A stretch of DNA of 64,000 nucleotides from G038396625 sp038396625 (lineage in GTDB: Bacteria > Bacillota > Clostridia > Peptostreptococcales > Thermotaleaceae), in NCBI GenBank assembly GCA_038396625.1, contig CP121688.1:434001-498000 (forward strand). The letters run 5' to 3'. The notes under the pieces are model-generated. The model was not told where the DNA came from and did no database searches. It saw nothing but the letters and a program-made list of their open reading frames with translations. Positions 25,076 through 35,015 of the stretch are shown here, piece after piece. The translations under genes were made by a program, and so were the position numbers. Each line of letters opens with the position of its first letter. The first letter of the stretch is position 1.

Positions 25076-27358
25076 ATGGGAAAGAGCAAAAAGATCATTC
25101 TTATGATGATATTTGTGTTAAGCATGGGTCTGATACTTCCTGTTCATAGTCAGGAAAAAACAATGGCCACCCAGACAAATATCAATAAGGAAGAGGCAAT
25201 AATGATTGCCCAGAAAGCACTGAAAAACTATTTAAATATGTCTGTAGAAGACGAAAAATACACATTTCGAATGGAAAACAGAAGAGATTGGGTTGATCCC
25301 AATGTATCGGTGTGGGTGCTGAATTGGCATTATAATGATTCGGTAGGCTATGCCTATGCCAATGTAACGGTGGATGTGGCAACAGGCAATATCCTTGAAA
25401 TGAGCAGTGATAAAGCAACATACAAGGAACAAAGGGCAAAGGTTACCACAATCACAAGAGAAGAAGCACAGAAGAAAGCAGAGATATTCATTCAAAAAAT
25501 TCTACCTGACCGACTAAGGCAGACCGTATTAAGGGAAGAAGCAGGGGGGTATCATCAAAGCCTCCGTGGAGGCCCGAACCCTTTATTTTATAATTTTCGA
25601 TATATCAGACTTTATGAGGGCGTCAAACACGATGCCAACAGCATTAATGTAGGTGTGGATGGTGCTACAGGAGAGATTCGAAACTTTCATTACAGATGGG
25701 ATGATAGGACAAATTTTCCTGAGAAAAAGAATATAAAAAGCCTTCAAGAAGCAAGAAAAAGATTTAAGGATCATATAAATATGGAACTGATTTATGTACC
25801 ATTTCAAGATCCAATGAAAGAGCAGCCCACACCCAAGAAGGCAAAACTAGCATACAAGGTAGCGCAACACTTTGGAAATATGATGGATGCCCAAACAGGA
25901 AAAATTCTTGATTGGGAGGATCCAGTAAAAGATTCGGTCATGAAGATAAAAGACCTTACAATCCAAGAAAAACAAAATATCTTAAAACAATGGAGAACCC
26001 ATCAAAAGAAAGAAAAGGAATTGCACAAGGAAGGTGCAGAAAAGTTAGCTTTAGAAATGCTTGAGGAACATATAGGGACAAATGTAAAGATTGAGGGCAT
26101 TCATTATATAGAAGGAAAGAACAATTGGGATGCAGCTGGTAGGAGGGCATGGAATATAGAATTTTCTATAGAAAATCAAGGGGAAGAAACACCGCCAACT
26201 ACAAGGGGAAGAACCATGATAGATGCCCAAACAGAAGAACTATTGGCTTACAGCAGTGGATATAATGACTTTGGATATGATCAATTATCCTTTGAACCTG
26301 CCCTGACATGGGAGGAAGCCTATGAGAAGGCAATTGATATCATTGCAAAATACCATGGAGATAAAATAGATGGGATTCAAACGAAGCAAATCTATACCCC
26401 TTATACACAAGTGATGAACGGAAAGGAAATTCCTCCGATGGAATACTATTTTAATTTTCCACGAATGGTAGAAGGGGTATTATATGAAGATGATCAAATC
26501 AATATTAGCTTCAATAATCGCACAGGAAAACTCCAAAATTTTCATCTTCGCTGGAATCAAGAGATAGATTTTCCAGAAAAGCGGCAGGTGATTTCAGAAA
26601 ATGAAGCCAAAAATATCTTGTTGCAGCATAATGAAGTAGAGCTTGCTTATGCACAGTGGCAGGACAATCGTTTCCCTAAGGGTGCGTCATCAAAAATTGT
26701 ATATAGGTTGGCTTCCCAAAGTCCTCAAATCAATCCCTACATGTTAGTCGATGCATTATCGGGTAAGCCCATTGATTATAATGGTAAGACGTTATTGAAG
26801 GAAGAAAATAAAACCTTTGAACGTGTGATTGAAAATCATTGGATAGAAAAAAATGCCAAGATATTGGCACAGCAGGGAATCTTAGATTTAAAAGGATTTG
26901 AACCAGATCAGCCTATCACAAAAATGAATGCCGTAAAAATGTTGGTTAAAGCAAAAGGAATGGATGAGGATTACATGGTAACAGTTGATGCATTGAAATT
27001 TTCTGATATCCATCAAGCAGAAGAAGGGTATGCCTATGTATACTTAGCGGTGAAGAATGGGCTGATTGATAATAAAGAAGGGGAATTTAACCCTGAGGAT
27101 CAGGTCACTCGAGAAGCATTTACTATGATGCTGGTAAAATTATTGAGATACGATCCTCTAGCAAAAGCCCAGGATTTGTTCCAACTGTCTTTTGAAGACC
27201 AAGATAAAATCAGCCAAGAAGCAATAGGTTCCGTAGCCATCTGCCAAGGATTAGAAATTCTGAAATACAAAAACGGTAGTTTTCGTCCCAAAGATGCCAT
27301 TACCATGGCAGAAGCTGTGGATATGGTTTACAGGGCGTTGAAGTATATAGAAAGGTAA
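25076..27358 (+). CDS. Secreted YcdB/PepSY-repeat protein with C-terminal SLH domains (paralogue A)
   Basis: 760 aa from ATG 25076, 7 nt after GGGGAGG; an ATG at 25055 lies before that site. Signal peptide (about residues 1-25: KKIILMMIFVLSMGLILP). The body has repeated PepSY/YcdB-like units recognisable by endings such as VDVATGNIL, VDGATGEIRNFHYRWD and NNRTGKLQNFHLRWN. The last about 170 residues are S-layer homology-like (ILAQQGILDLKGF, ITKMNAVKMLVK, VTREAFTMMLVKLL), which would anchor it to the cell wall. It has a close paralogue immediately downstream. PepSY units often inhibit or chaperone proteases; the function here is unknown. Confidence 0.82.
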   Translation: MGKSKKIILMMIFVLSMGLILPVHSQEKTMATQTNINKEEAIMIAQKALKNYLNMSVEDEKYTFRMENRRDWVDPNVSVWVLNWHYNDSVGYAYANVTVDVATGNILEMSSDKATYKEQRAKVTTITREEAQKKAEIFIQKILPDRLRQTVLREEAGGYHQSLRGGPNPLFYNFRYIRLYEGVKHDANSINVGVDGATGEIRNFHYRWDDRTNFPEKKNIKSLQEARKRFKDHINMELIYVPFQDPMKEQPTPKKAKLAYKVAQHFGNMMDAQTGKILDWEDPVKDSVMKIKDLTIQEKQNILKQWRTHQKKEKELHKEGAEKLALEMLEEHIGTNVKIEGIHYIEGKNNWDAAGRRAWNIEFSIENQGEETPPTTRGRTMIDAQTEELLAYSSGYNDFGYDQLSFEPALTWEEAYEKAIDIIAKYHGDKIDGIQTKQIYTPYTQVMNGKEIPPMEYYFNFPRMVEGVLYEDDQINISFNNRTGKLQNFHLRWNQEIDFPEKRQVISENEAKNILLQHNEVELAYAQWQDNRFPKGASSKIVYRLASQSPQINPYMLVDALSGKPIDYNGKTLLKEENKTFERVIENHWIEKNAKILAQQGILDLKGFEPDQPITKMNAVKMLVKAKGMDEDYMVTVDALKFSDIHQAEEGYAYVYLAVKNGLIDNKEGEFNPEDQVTREAFTMMLVKLLRYDPLAKAQDLFQLSFEDQDKISQEAIGSVAICQGLEILKYKNGSFRPKDAITMAEAVDMVYRALKYIER

Positions 27359-27362
27359 AATA

Positions 27363-27447
27363 GGTTAGCGGTTGGTTGTTAGCAGTTAGCGGTAAAAAAT
27401 ATCTTGCATACCAAATCCTAAAACCGCTAACTGCTGATTGCTAATAC
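27363..27447. repeat. TTAG-type hairpin repeat between the two SLH paralogues
   Basis: Left arm built of GGTTAGCGGTT and GTTAGCAGTTAGCGGT units, right arm ACCGCTAACTGCTGATTGCTAA, about 30 bases apart. The arms pair over about 15-20 bp. Related units occur at several other gaps of the window (47813, 52845, 55641). Confidence 0.7.
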
Positions 27448-27469
27448 CAAAAAACGGGGAGGTTTTTAC

Positions 27470-29755
27470 ATGAGAAAAAAGAAGTTTTTAACGGTCTTTC
27501 TGATCTTAGCCTTGGTGCTGGGAATGGTTGTACCTGCATTTGCAGCAAATGAAGATAATGGGCTTCGTGAACAACAGGCAAAAATCACCAAAAACAAAGC
27601 CAAAGAAATTGCAGAAACCATGCTCAAGACCTACTTTGACACTGATGTGAATGAAAAAAAATTTGAAACCAGCATCGAATTCAGACAGGATTATGAGCAT
27701 CAAGAAAGCTATGTATGGGAAATTCGATGGAATATGCACACCATGGACAAAAATATGAATATCCGTGTAGCTGTAGACGGCAACACAGGAAAGGTGGTAC
27801 GTGTCAATAAGTATGAATATACAAACGGAGAGAAAACCCCAAGAATAGCCACTATTACAGAGCAGCAAGCAAAACAAATTGCAGAGAGATTTATTCAAAA
27901 GGTGAATCCAGAAGAATATAAAGAGGCAAAGCTTCAAGAAGATGGATTGAATAAATATCCATATGGAAGCTATCGTCCTGTAAATTATCATTTCCGATAC
28001 CTGCGCATCATAAATGGATTAAATTTTGACAGAAACTATATTGCCGTAGAAGTAGATGGGGAGAAGGGCAAAATCACAGGGTATAGTTATCAATGGAATA
28101 AAGAGATAAAAAATCCTTCACCAGATGCGGTGATCAAGCAAGAAGAAGCAGAGAAAATTTTCAAAGAAGAAGTAACAATGGGTTTACAGTATATTCCATA
28201 TCATCAAAATGACTATGAGCGAAGATTGGGCGCAACAAAAGCAAAATTGATTTATATGCCACAATTCAACAAGGGAAATATGCTGGATGCAAAAGAGGGG
28301 AAAATGCTGGATTGGGCTGGCAGAACCGAGCAAGATAGAAAGACAAAGGATCTGACAGCAAAACAAAAACAAGAAATTTTTGAAAAGGCGGAGCCGATAA
28401 AAGTGTCAAAACAAGAAATTTCTAAAGAACGTGCAACAGAAGTGATGAACACAAAAATCAAAGAAATCTTTGGAAAAGATTATGAACTTGAGCAGGTACG
28501 TTATGTAGAAAATGATAATTATTGGGAAACCTCGGGACAGCAAGCTTGGTCTGCCCAATTTAGGAATACAGCCCAAGGCGCAAGCAGTGACGATGGAGGA
28601 AGCGTTGTGATCAATGCCCTTACAGAGCAGTTGATTTCCATAGATAGTCATTATTGGCCTGACCGGGATGATGAAGTATTTGAACCGAAATTAACTTGGG
28701 AGGAGGCATATGACGAAGCAGTAAAAGTAATTGCCCAATATTTTCCACAAAATATTAAAGCAATAGATACAGAACAAACCTATGTGGCATATCCCCGTGT
28801 CATAAACGGAAAGGAAGTTCCACAAAGATTCTATTATTTCAATTTTCCACGTATCGTCAATGGGATTATATATCGGGACGATAATATTTCTGTTGAAATA
28901 GATGTAAAAACAGGGAAGATACGCGGTATACGGAAAATGTGGAATCACAAAGTGGATTTCCCCTCTCCAAAAAAAGTAATGGATGCAAAAGAAGCGCAAA
29001 AAAGACTTTTGGATACCTATCAGCCAGAGCTTGTATATACCATGATCAATCAGTCCAATGATATAAAGAAACCAAATATGGAAGTAAAACTTGTCTATCG
29101 CTTAAAGGCAACCACACCTTATTATGCCTTTATGAATATGGATGCTTTTACAGGAAAATTTGTAACCTATAACGGAGAAGAAATCGATGAACAGCAGGAC
29201 CAATTCCAAAAAAAGATCCAAGGACATTCTCATCAAAAAGAATTAAGCATCTTGGCTTCTCAAGGGATCATTGACACCAAAAGTTTTGAAGTTGACAAGG
29301 AAATTACCCGTATAGAAGCCATTAAGATGTTGGTAAAGGGAAAAGGTGATCAATCCTATAGGATGCCCAATGTGGAAATATTAAAATTCAGTGATGTTCC
29401 ACAGGATACCCCTGATTATAAGCAGCTTCAGCTAGCAGTAAACTATGGGATCCTAGAGAATAAGAAGATGACATTTAAGCCAGATGAAAAAATTACTCGG
29501 GAAGAAATGGCAGAAATGCTTGTTAGATTACTGCAATATGATAAGTTGGCGAAGGCTAAAAATATTTATGCACTACTCTTTGCAGATAGGGATAAAGTAA
29601 GTGGAGATAAAATAGGTTATGTGGCTATTTGTAAAGGACTACAAATAATAGAAGGGACAAATGGCCTCTTTAGACCACAGGATCATGCGACCATGGGAGA
29701 AATGGCTGTGGCAGTGTACAAAGCTTTAGAAAATATGAAGGACAGTAACGATTAA
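27470..29755 (+). CDS. Secreted YcdB/PepSY-repeat protein with C-terminal SLH domains (paralogue B)
   Basis: 761 aa, start ATG 27470 after GGGGAGG. Same architecture as the gene before it: signal peptide ending near VVPAFAAN, PepSY/YcdB-like repeats (VDGNTGKVVRV, VDGEKGKITGYSYQWN, IDVKTGKIRGI) and SLH-like C-terminus (ILASQGIIDTKSFEV, ITRIEAIKMLVKGKG, FRPQDHATMGEMA). The shared order and many identical segments, such as KQIYTPYTQVMNGKEIPP here as EQTYVAYPRVINGKEVPQ, show a tandem duplication followed by divergence. It likely sits at the cell wall; function unknown. Confidence 0.82.
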   Translation: MRKKKFLTVFLILALVLGMVVPAFAANEDNGLREQQAKITKNKAKEIAETMLKTYFDTDVNEKKFETSIEFRQDYEHQESYVWEIRWNMHTMDKNMNIRVAVDGNTGKVVRVNKYEYTNGEKTPRIATITEQQAKQIAERFIQKVNPEEYKEAKLQEDGLNKYPYGSYRPVNYHFRYLRIINGLNFDRNYIAVEVDGEKGKITGYSYQWNKEIKNPSPDAVIKQEEAEKIFKEEVTMGLQYIPYHQNDYERRLGATKAKLIYMPQFNKGNMLDAKEGKMLDWAGRTEQDRKTKDLTAKQKQEIFEKAEPIKVSKQEISKERATEVMNTKIKEIFGKDYELEQVRYVENDNYWETSGQQAWSAQFRNTAQGASSDDGGSVVINALTEQLISIDSHYWPDRDDEVFEPKLTWEEAYDEAVKVIAQYFPQNIKAIDTEQTYVAYPRVINGKEVPQRFYYFNFPRIVNGIIYRDDNISVEIDVKTGKIRGIRKMWNHKVDFPSPKKVMDAKEAQKRLLDTYQPELVYTMINQSNDIKKPNMEVKLVYRLKATTPYYAFMNMDAFTGKFVTYNGEEIDEQQDQFQKKIQGHSHQKELSILASQGIIDTKSFEVDKEITRIEAIKMLVKGKGDQSYRMPNVEILKFSDVPQDTPDYKQLQLAVNYGILENKKMTFKPDEKITREEMAEMLVRLLQYDKLAKAKNIYALLFADRDKVSGDKIGYVAICKGLQIIEGTNGLFRPQDHATMGEMAVAVYKALENMKDSND

Positions 29756-29765
29756 TGGATTTACA

Positions 29766-29803
29766 AAAGAAGTGGAGAATTTTCATTTTCCACTTCTTTT
29801 TTT
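29766..29803 (+). terminator. Terminator after paralogue B
   Basis: Stem AAAGAAGTGGA / TCCACTTCTTT with T-run. Confidence 0.85.
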
Positions 29804-29923
29804 GTGGGTCGTCGCATAAATATATAAAGATAATGGAGCTTGGCTAATGAAAAACAATACATATTTTTGTACCGAATCAATATGATGATAGTAAGAGAGA
29901 ACTTGAAAAGGGGGAGAAAATCA

Positions 29924-31498
29924 ATGGCCGTTGAGTTAATCAGAGATTTACTGAAGATAGATCAAACGGTAGGAGAAGGGTATGCCCAGGCCCTTGTAGA
30001 AGGAGATATCCTTGTGCCCGATGTAAAACCGGATATTTCAAGAATATTATCAGTAGACGGCAATATCAATATTACTGGGAAAGAAGCAGTGCAAGACAAA
30101 ATTATTGTAGATGGTATGGTAAATTTTAAAATACTATACGCTTCTGAGGTAGGAGAGTATCCTATTAACAGCATCACTGCCAGTGCTGGGTTCAGTCACA
30201 ACATCGATATTCCCGAAACATCCCCTATGATGGATATTGATGTGTTGACAGAGATCGAGCATATTGACTTTAGTATCGTAAACGAGAGAAAAGTATCCGT
30301 AAAAACCGTGGTCAATCTTACGGGAAAAAGCTTCACGACATCTAAAATGGAAATATTAAGAGAAGTACAAGGGCTAGGGGATATTCAGATATTGCGTAAT
30401 AAAGTGTACTACAATGATATTGTGGGTACCAATCACTCAGAAACCATTGCAAGAGAAAATTTTGAAATTGATGAAAATCTACCAGAGATTGCTGAAATTC
30501 TAAAGTCCGATGCCTTAGCCATTCAAAAAGAGAAACAAGTAACTGATGGCAAGGTCATTGTAGAGGGTGTGGTGAAAGTCAATACCCTTTACATCGGAGA
30601 TGATGATCGCAATTCATTGTTCTTATTAAAGCACGAAATTCCTTTTACACATTTTGTAGAAGTGACAGGTGCCATGAAGGATATGGAGAGCAAGGTGGCA
30701 CTAAGGGTAGATGATGTATATACAGACATTAAAGAAAATATAGAGGGTGATAGAAAGGTATTAGAAGTAGAAGCCATTGTAAAAGTAGATGCAACGGTTC
30801 ATGAATTAGAAGAAAAAGAAGTATTGGTAGATGCTTATTCGCCTAGTAAGGGACTCAGGGTAGAAAAACAACCAGTAACCCTTCAGCAAACCGTAGGACA
30901 AAATAATGCCAATATGGTTGTAAAAGAAATGTTAGATATTCCCTCTGACCATCCAGAGATCTTTAAGGTATTTAATGTCCATACAAAACCTGTAATGACA
31001 GATGTAAGCCTTGTAGAGGAAAAATGTATTATGGAGGGTATTATTGAGGCAGATGTATTGTACCTATCCCAAGACAAGGAGCAGTCTGCCCACAGTTTCC
31101 GCCAAGAAATCCCCTTCCGCCACTTTGTTGAGGTAGCGGGTGCAAAGGAAGATATGAATGCAGATACATCTTTATACATTAATGATGTGGACTACAGCCT
31201 GATCAATCCTGAGCAGATTGAACTAAAGGTACATCTAGGGGCATCCTGTATGGTAAGCAAAAAAACAGCCATGGATATACTGGTAGACCTAGAAGAGCTG
31301 GAAGAAACACCAGATATGAGCAAACGCCCTAGCATTACCATTTATTATGTTCAGCCAGGAGATAGTCTATGGAGGATTGCCAAAAGATATAACACCACCG
31401 TAAAAAACCTAGTGGAGACCAACGACATTCAAGACCCTGACCTCATTATGCCAGGGGATCAGATTATTATTCAGAAGACTTTTGAATATCGATTTTAA
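29924..31498 (+). CDS. SipL-like spore coat morphogenetic protein (SPOCS repeats + LysM)
   Basis: 524 aa from ATG 29924 behind AAAGGGGGAG; the longer frame from 29840 precedes the ribosome site. Three DUF3794/SPOCS units are visible through repeated GDILVPDVKPDISRIL-like and F-H-VEV-GA- motifs (about residues 25-130, 170-290, 320-440), then a LysM domain at the C-terminus (YVQPGDSLWRIAKRYNTTV). This order and length match SipL of C. difficile, which binds SpoIVA at the forespore surface to encase the coat, a mother-cell, sigma-E controlled role. Alone in its transcription unit. Confidence 0.85.
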   Translation: MAVELIRDLLKIDQTVGEGYAQALVEGDILVPDVKPDISRILSVDGNINITGKEAVQDKIIVDGMVNFKILYASEVGEYPINSITASAGFSHNIDIPETSPMMDIDVLTEIEHIDFSIVNERKVSVKTVVNLTGKSFTTSKMEILREVQGLGDIQILRNKVYYNDIVGTNHSETIARENFEIDENLPEIAEILKSDALAIQKEKQVTDGKVIVEGVVKVNTLYIGDDDRNSLFLLKHEIPFTHFVEVTGAMKDMESKVALRVDDVYTDIKENIEGDRKVLEVEAIVKVDATVHELEEKEVLVDAYSPSKGLRVEKQPVTLQQTVGQNNANMVVKEMLDIPSDHPEIFKVFNVHTKPVMTDVSLVEEKCIMEGIIEADVLYLSQDKEQSAHSFRQEIPFRHFVEVAGAKEDMNADTSLYINDVDYSLINPEQIELKVHLGASCMVSKKTAMDILVDLEELEETPDMSKRPSITIYYVQPGDSLWRIAKRYNTTVKNLVETNDIQDPDLIMPGDQIIIQKTFEYRF

Positions 31499-31500
31499 AT

Positions 31501-31537
31501 AAAATTCGCATGTTGTGATCACAACATGCGAATTTTT
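31501..31537 (+). terminator. Terminator after the sipL-like gene
   Basis: Perfect palindrome of AAAATTCGCATGTTGTGA and its complement, ending in T6. Confidence 0.88.
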
Positions 31538-31824
31538 TAATCGACAAGGAAGCATCCATAAATATGTGCTTTTAAAATTTAATTTTTATGATAGTATTTG
31601 GTGGATATAGGGAGAACACTATTTTTAGAGAGAGTTATTTTTTAACTCCATTTTAAATAGTATAAACAAAAATGTATAATTCAGGTATCTGTGGCATATA
31701 ATTCATATATAAAAACGAGGCTTGTTTAGTAGTGATGCATCTATATGTCACAGAAGGTGAAAGAAATTTTATGTAGGTTATTTTGATAAAAAGATCGGAC
31801 GAACAATGCTATTGTATAAAATAA

Positions 31825-31922
31825 ACTGGGATGTGATGAAGTATGTTTTGTAGTTGGGCACCTAAAACATACGGAGCAAATGGTGCAACCGACCCAATCT
31901 ATGAGATGAGGGTTATTTTTTG
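31825..31922 (+). promoter_or_regulatory. Cyclic-di-GMP-II riboswitch with terminator-type expression platform
   Basis: The segment has the conserved type II features: GATGAA (31835-31840), GTTGGGCAC (31853-31861) and GTGCAACCGACC (31883-31894). GCAC and GTGC pair. The pseudoknot arms GTATGTTTT (31841-31849) and AAAACATAC (31864-31872) are perfectly complementary. P1 is formed by TGGG (31827-31830) with CCCA (31893-31896). The 3' P1 strand overlaps a possible terminator: ACCC-A-ATCT, loop ATG, AGAT-GA-GGGT, then TATTTTTT. Aptamer folding should block that hairpin, so the predicted response is ON with c-di-GMP. The kinase gene starts 136 bp downstream. The stretch 31538-31824 upstream holds no other feature I can support. 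Confidence 0.85.
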
Positions 31923-32057
31923 CATATTAAGTTTTTAAACGAGAAAGGACGTTCAAAGCAAAAAGCTTCCTCACATATAAGGAAAAATATAAGGATAAAA
32001 TGCCAAGAAATTAGAAAAACAATTAGATGAAAAGGAAAATTTAAAGGAGGGTGCACT

Positions 32058-33779
32058 TTGATTCTAGATGCAATTTTAAATAAGATTCCTTTAATAAAAA
32101 AGGAATCAGATCAAGTAAAGATATTATTTTTTTATAGATACTTATCATTAGTAGGGACTTCCTTTTTCTATGTTCTTGGCGACAGGAGCCACTCTATAGC
32201 AAATAAGGTCATCGTCGTAAGCTGTTTAAGTGTATCATCTATGATTTTGACTTATCTCTATATAAAAACTGGAAATCAAACCAAAAGAATAAGGTTCTTA
32301 GTATTGATTGAAACCTTGGGTAACTGTTTCATATTAATTCCATCAGGAGGGTTAAGCAGTCCCTATGTTTGGTATGCTCTAAACACGATTATGATAGCAT
32401 CTGTAAAGCTCAATAAAAAAAGCTATTGGATGAATTTGTTTATTTATTTGATTGGTTTAACAGGGATGGCACATTTTATTTTTGATAAAGGAAAAGTGAA
32501 AGCAATGGATTTAATTCATAATGAGTCAAATCTTATTCTTAGCTTTATATTGATTACAGCAGCAGTACAATTATTATCAGTACTGTTAGAAAAAATTCAA
32601 AATGAAAGCGAAAAAGTGATCGCAGCGAATCAACAATTATTATCTGCAAATAAGAAAATAAAAGAATCAATGCAGCATATTATGGCACTGTATCAAGCCG
32701 TTCACTCTTTCACGAATCAACGTAGTAAAAATAACTTAATAAAGTTGCTTATTCATTATACCAGAGAAATTACAAAAACAAATATGGCATTTTTTTATGA
32801 CGTTTTAGAAGAAGAAGGCAAAATAATAATAGATGGATCAAAGGGTATAAAAGAAAACGTAGAAGAACTATTGAGCACTACAATTGTAAGTCAATGGAAT
32901 GGAATAATTGATTCAGATAGACCGATCGAAATAAATAATCAAGATCAAAGATTAATGATTGTTGTGGTGAGAGCCACATATAAGGTTTATGGCATATTAG
33001 GGATTGAAATTTCAGCTGACAAAAAAGATATTATGGATCAAGAAAATATTTATCAGCTGCAGTTTTTATCAGAATTAAGCGCTATGGTCTTAGAAAGATT
33101 TTATTTAGAAGAAATAAGCGAAGAATTCGTAATTACTGAAGAACAAAATCGAATAGCCAACGAAATTCATGACAGCGTATTACAAAGACTATTTAGCATG
33201 TCATGTGGTATGTTTACATTGATGAGAAATTTAGAAAGCATTACACCCGACCAAATACGGGAGGAATTAAATCTTATTAGAAACGCTGCCAATAATGCAA
33301 TCAAAGAATTGCGCTCTACGATTTATGGTCTAAGTTGGAAAAAAAATGGCGTAAATATATTTGAAGTAGACATTGAAAATTACATTAATGAAATAAAAAG
33401 ATTCAATAACGTAGAAATTTTATTTCAAATGATCGGAAATCCTGAATTATTATTGTCGGGATATAAAAAAGCCTTCTATAGAATGATATGCGAGGGTGTA
33501 GGCAATGCCCTGCGACATGGCAAAGCAAATCATATAGGTATTACGCTAGAGATACACCCACAGTTAAATTCACTGAAAATTGTGGATAATGGGAAGGGTT
33601 TCGATTTTAAAGAAATAAAAAGCAGTAAACAAAAAGGACTAGGCATAAGAAATATGCATTATCTAACGGAGTCTTTGAATGGCACCATACGCGTAAAGAG
33701 CGAAAAGGGGAAGGGAACGATGATTGAAATTACAATCCCTAATAATACGCAGATATTCAAAAAGGAGGAAGTTGTATGA
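32058..33779 (+). CDS. Sensor histidine kinase (NarL/DesK-type, HisKA_3)
   Basis: 573 aa, start TTG 32058 with AAAGGAGGG. About six membrane helices (residues about 20-185) without a large external domain, a coiled linker, a GAF-like domain (about 215-355), then the dimerisation box with the phospho-acceptor His in ANEIHDSVLQRLF (about residue 375) and the ATPase boxes EGVGNALRHG, DNGKGFDF and GLGIRNM. The 4-bp overlap with the response regulator shows a two-component pair. It is the first gene after the c-di-GMP-II riboswitch, so its synthesis should depend on c-di-GMP. The signal sensed is unknown; membrane or intracellular ligands are both possible. Confidence 0.9.
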   Translation: MILDAILNKIPLIKKESDQVKILFFYRYLSLVGTSFFYVLGDRSHSIANKVIVVSCLSVSSMILTYLYIKTGNQTKRIRFLVLIETLGNCFILIPSGGLSSPYVWYALNTIMIASVKLNKKSYWMNLFIYLIGLTGMAHFIFDKGKVKAMDLIHNESNLILSFILITAAVQLLSVLLEKIQNESEKVIAANQQLLSANKKIKESMQHIMALYQAVHSFTNQRSKNNLIKLLIHYTREITKTNMAFFYDVLEEEGKIIIDGSKGIKENVEELLSTTIVSQWNGIIDSDRPIEINNQDQRLMIVVVRATYKVYGILGIEISADKKDIMDQENIYQLQFLSELSAMVLERFYLEEISEEFVITEEQNRIANEIHDSVLQRLFSMSCGMFTLMRNLESITPDQIREELNLIRNAANNAIKELRSTIYGLSWKKNGVNIFEVDIENYINEIKRFNNVEILFQMIGNPELLLSGYKKAFYRMICEGVGNALRHGKANHIGITLEIHPQLNSLKIVDNGKGFDFKEIKSSKQKGLGIRNMHYLTESLNGTIRVKSEKGKGTMIEITIPNNTQIFKKEEVV

Positions 33780-34378
33780 AAATACTGGTTGTTGATGATC
33801 ATCCATTGGTTAGAAAAGGACTGACATCGACACTATCCTTTGAAGAAAACATTCAAGAAATACAAGAAGCCTCAAACATTAAAGAAGCAATGAAAATGTT
33901 AACGATGAATAAAATTGAAATGGCAATTATTGACCTAAGACTTGGAAAAGAAGACGGATTAGAAATAATAAAAAGAGTAAAGGAGGCTAAATTAACAACC
34001 AAATGCATAATATTGACCTCGTCTATTAAAAAAGAAGATTTTGTAAGAGCGCAGCAAATAGGGGTGGATGGATACATATTAAAGGAGGCGTTTGCTGAGG
34101 ATATCCTCTATGCTTTTCATGTAATTAAAAGGGGAAAAAAATTTTTTGATCCAGAAATTTTAGCATATAAAGAGAAAGAAATGAATAAAATAAATCAATT
34201 AACACCTAGAGAAAAAGATGTTTTAATAGAGCTTGGACATGGGCTGAGTAATGAAGAAATTGCTGAAAGATTATTTATATCAGAACATACTGTAAGAAAG
34301 CATGTGAGCAATATATTGTCCAAATTAGAGGTAGCCCATAGAACGCAAGCAGCACTTTTAGTGAATAATGCACTTTAA
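33776..34378 (+). CDS. NarL/FixJ-family response regulator
   Basis: 200 aa, overlapping the kinase by 4 bp (ATGA). Receiver domain with acidic pair VVDDHP, phospho-acceptor Asp in MAIIDLRLG (about residue 53) and Lys in YILKEAF; C-terminal LuxR-type helix-turn-helix (LTPREKDVLIELGHG, SEHTVRKHVSNI). It should be phosphorylated by the upstream kinase. The most economical targets are the exported-protein and SipW genes immediately downstream, which start 44 bp after its stop without a terminator between, but self-regulation or distant targets are equally possible. Confidence 0.93.
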   Translation: MKILVVDDHPLVRKGLTSTLSFEENIQEIQEASNIKEAMKMLTMNKIEMAIIDLRLGKEDGLEIIKRVKEAKLTTKCIILTSSIKKEDFVRAQQIGVDGYILKEAFAEDILYAFHVIKRGKKFFDPEILAYKEKEMNKINQLTPREKDVLIELGHGLSNEEIAERLFISEHTVRKHVSNILSKLEVAHRTQAALLVNNAL

Positions 34379-34422
34379 TGATATGTACAATGTTTATAAA
34401 ATAGATGGAGGTGAAACTTCCG

Positions 34423-34932
34423 TTGAGAAGAAAGAGAAGAAGTAAGATAAAAGGAATGAAAAAAATATCGTTTTTTTATATTATTGCCATAGCTATGCTC
34501 AATATTATGGGAATTAGTTATGCTATTTGGAATGATCAAGTACATATTAAATCTTTTGTTTCTACAGGAAAGATCGAACCTTATTTTGGAGACGTATATG
34601 TAATGGATAAACAAAATGGAAATGGAGATCTTATGGTATATTTTGAAGATGAATACACCATAAACATTCAAGGACAAGTTGAACCAGGATATAAAGCAGT
34701 TTTAAATTATGATATAAAAAATAAGGGGACAATGCCTGTAGAATGCAAAGAAGTAGATGTGGACACTAATGGATTGTTAAAACTTCATTTAAAGGAACCA
34801 CGTGGTATCGTAGAGCCAGATAAATTTTTTGAAAACACAAATAAAGGGGCGAAATTAGAGATTAAAGCGCCCAAAAAAAGTAGCGGCATGGATGATTTTG
34901 AATTTGAGATGATATTTCAGCAGTGGAAGTGA
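34423..34932 (+). CDS. Small exported protein with SipW-dependent-type signal peptide
   Basis: 169 aa. I start at TTG 34423 because GGAGGTGA is 8 nt upstream; ATG 34405 lies on that site. A basic N-terminus (RRKRRSKIKGMKK) and a helix ending NIMGISYAIWNDQV resemble the twin features of SipW-type substrates (TasA/YqxM group), where cleavage follows a small-residue motif before the aromatic segment. The mature part is a beta-rich domain of about 130 residues with NIQGQVEPGYKAVLNYDIKN. Encoded two genes before a SipW-type peptidase, so it is a probable substrate. It could be a matrix or fibre subunit; no direct TasA match is claimed. Confidence 0.65.
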   Translation: MRRKRRSKIKGMKKISFFYIIAIAMLNIMGISYAIWNDQVHIKSFVSTGKIEPYFGDVYVMDKQNGNGDLMVYFEDEYTINIQGQVEPGYKAVLNYDIKNKGTMPVECKEVDVDTNGLLKLHLKEPRGIVEPDKFFENTNKGAKLEIKAPKKSSGMDDFEFEMIFQQWK

Positions 34933-34963
34933 AAAATGAATAGGAATGGCATACGATAAAAAA

Positions 34964-34988
34964 TAAGCAGGGTAGGATACCCTGCTTA
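34964..34988 (+). terminator. Stem-loop between the two exported-protein genes
   Basis: Perfect arms TAAGCAGGGTA / TACCCTGCTTA around GGA, without a T-run. More likely an mRNA processing or stabilising hairpin that sets relative expression than a full terminator. Confidence 0.5.
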
Positions 34989-35015
34989 CGATAGATTTAG
35001 AAGGGAGGATATGCT

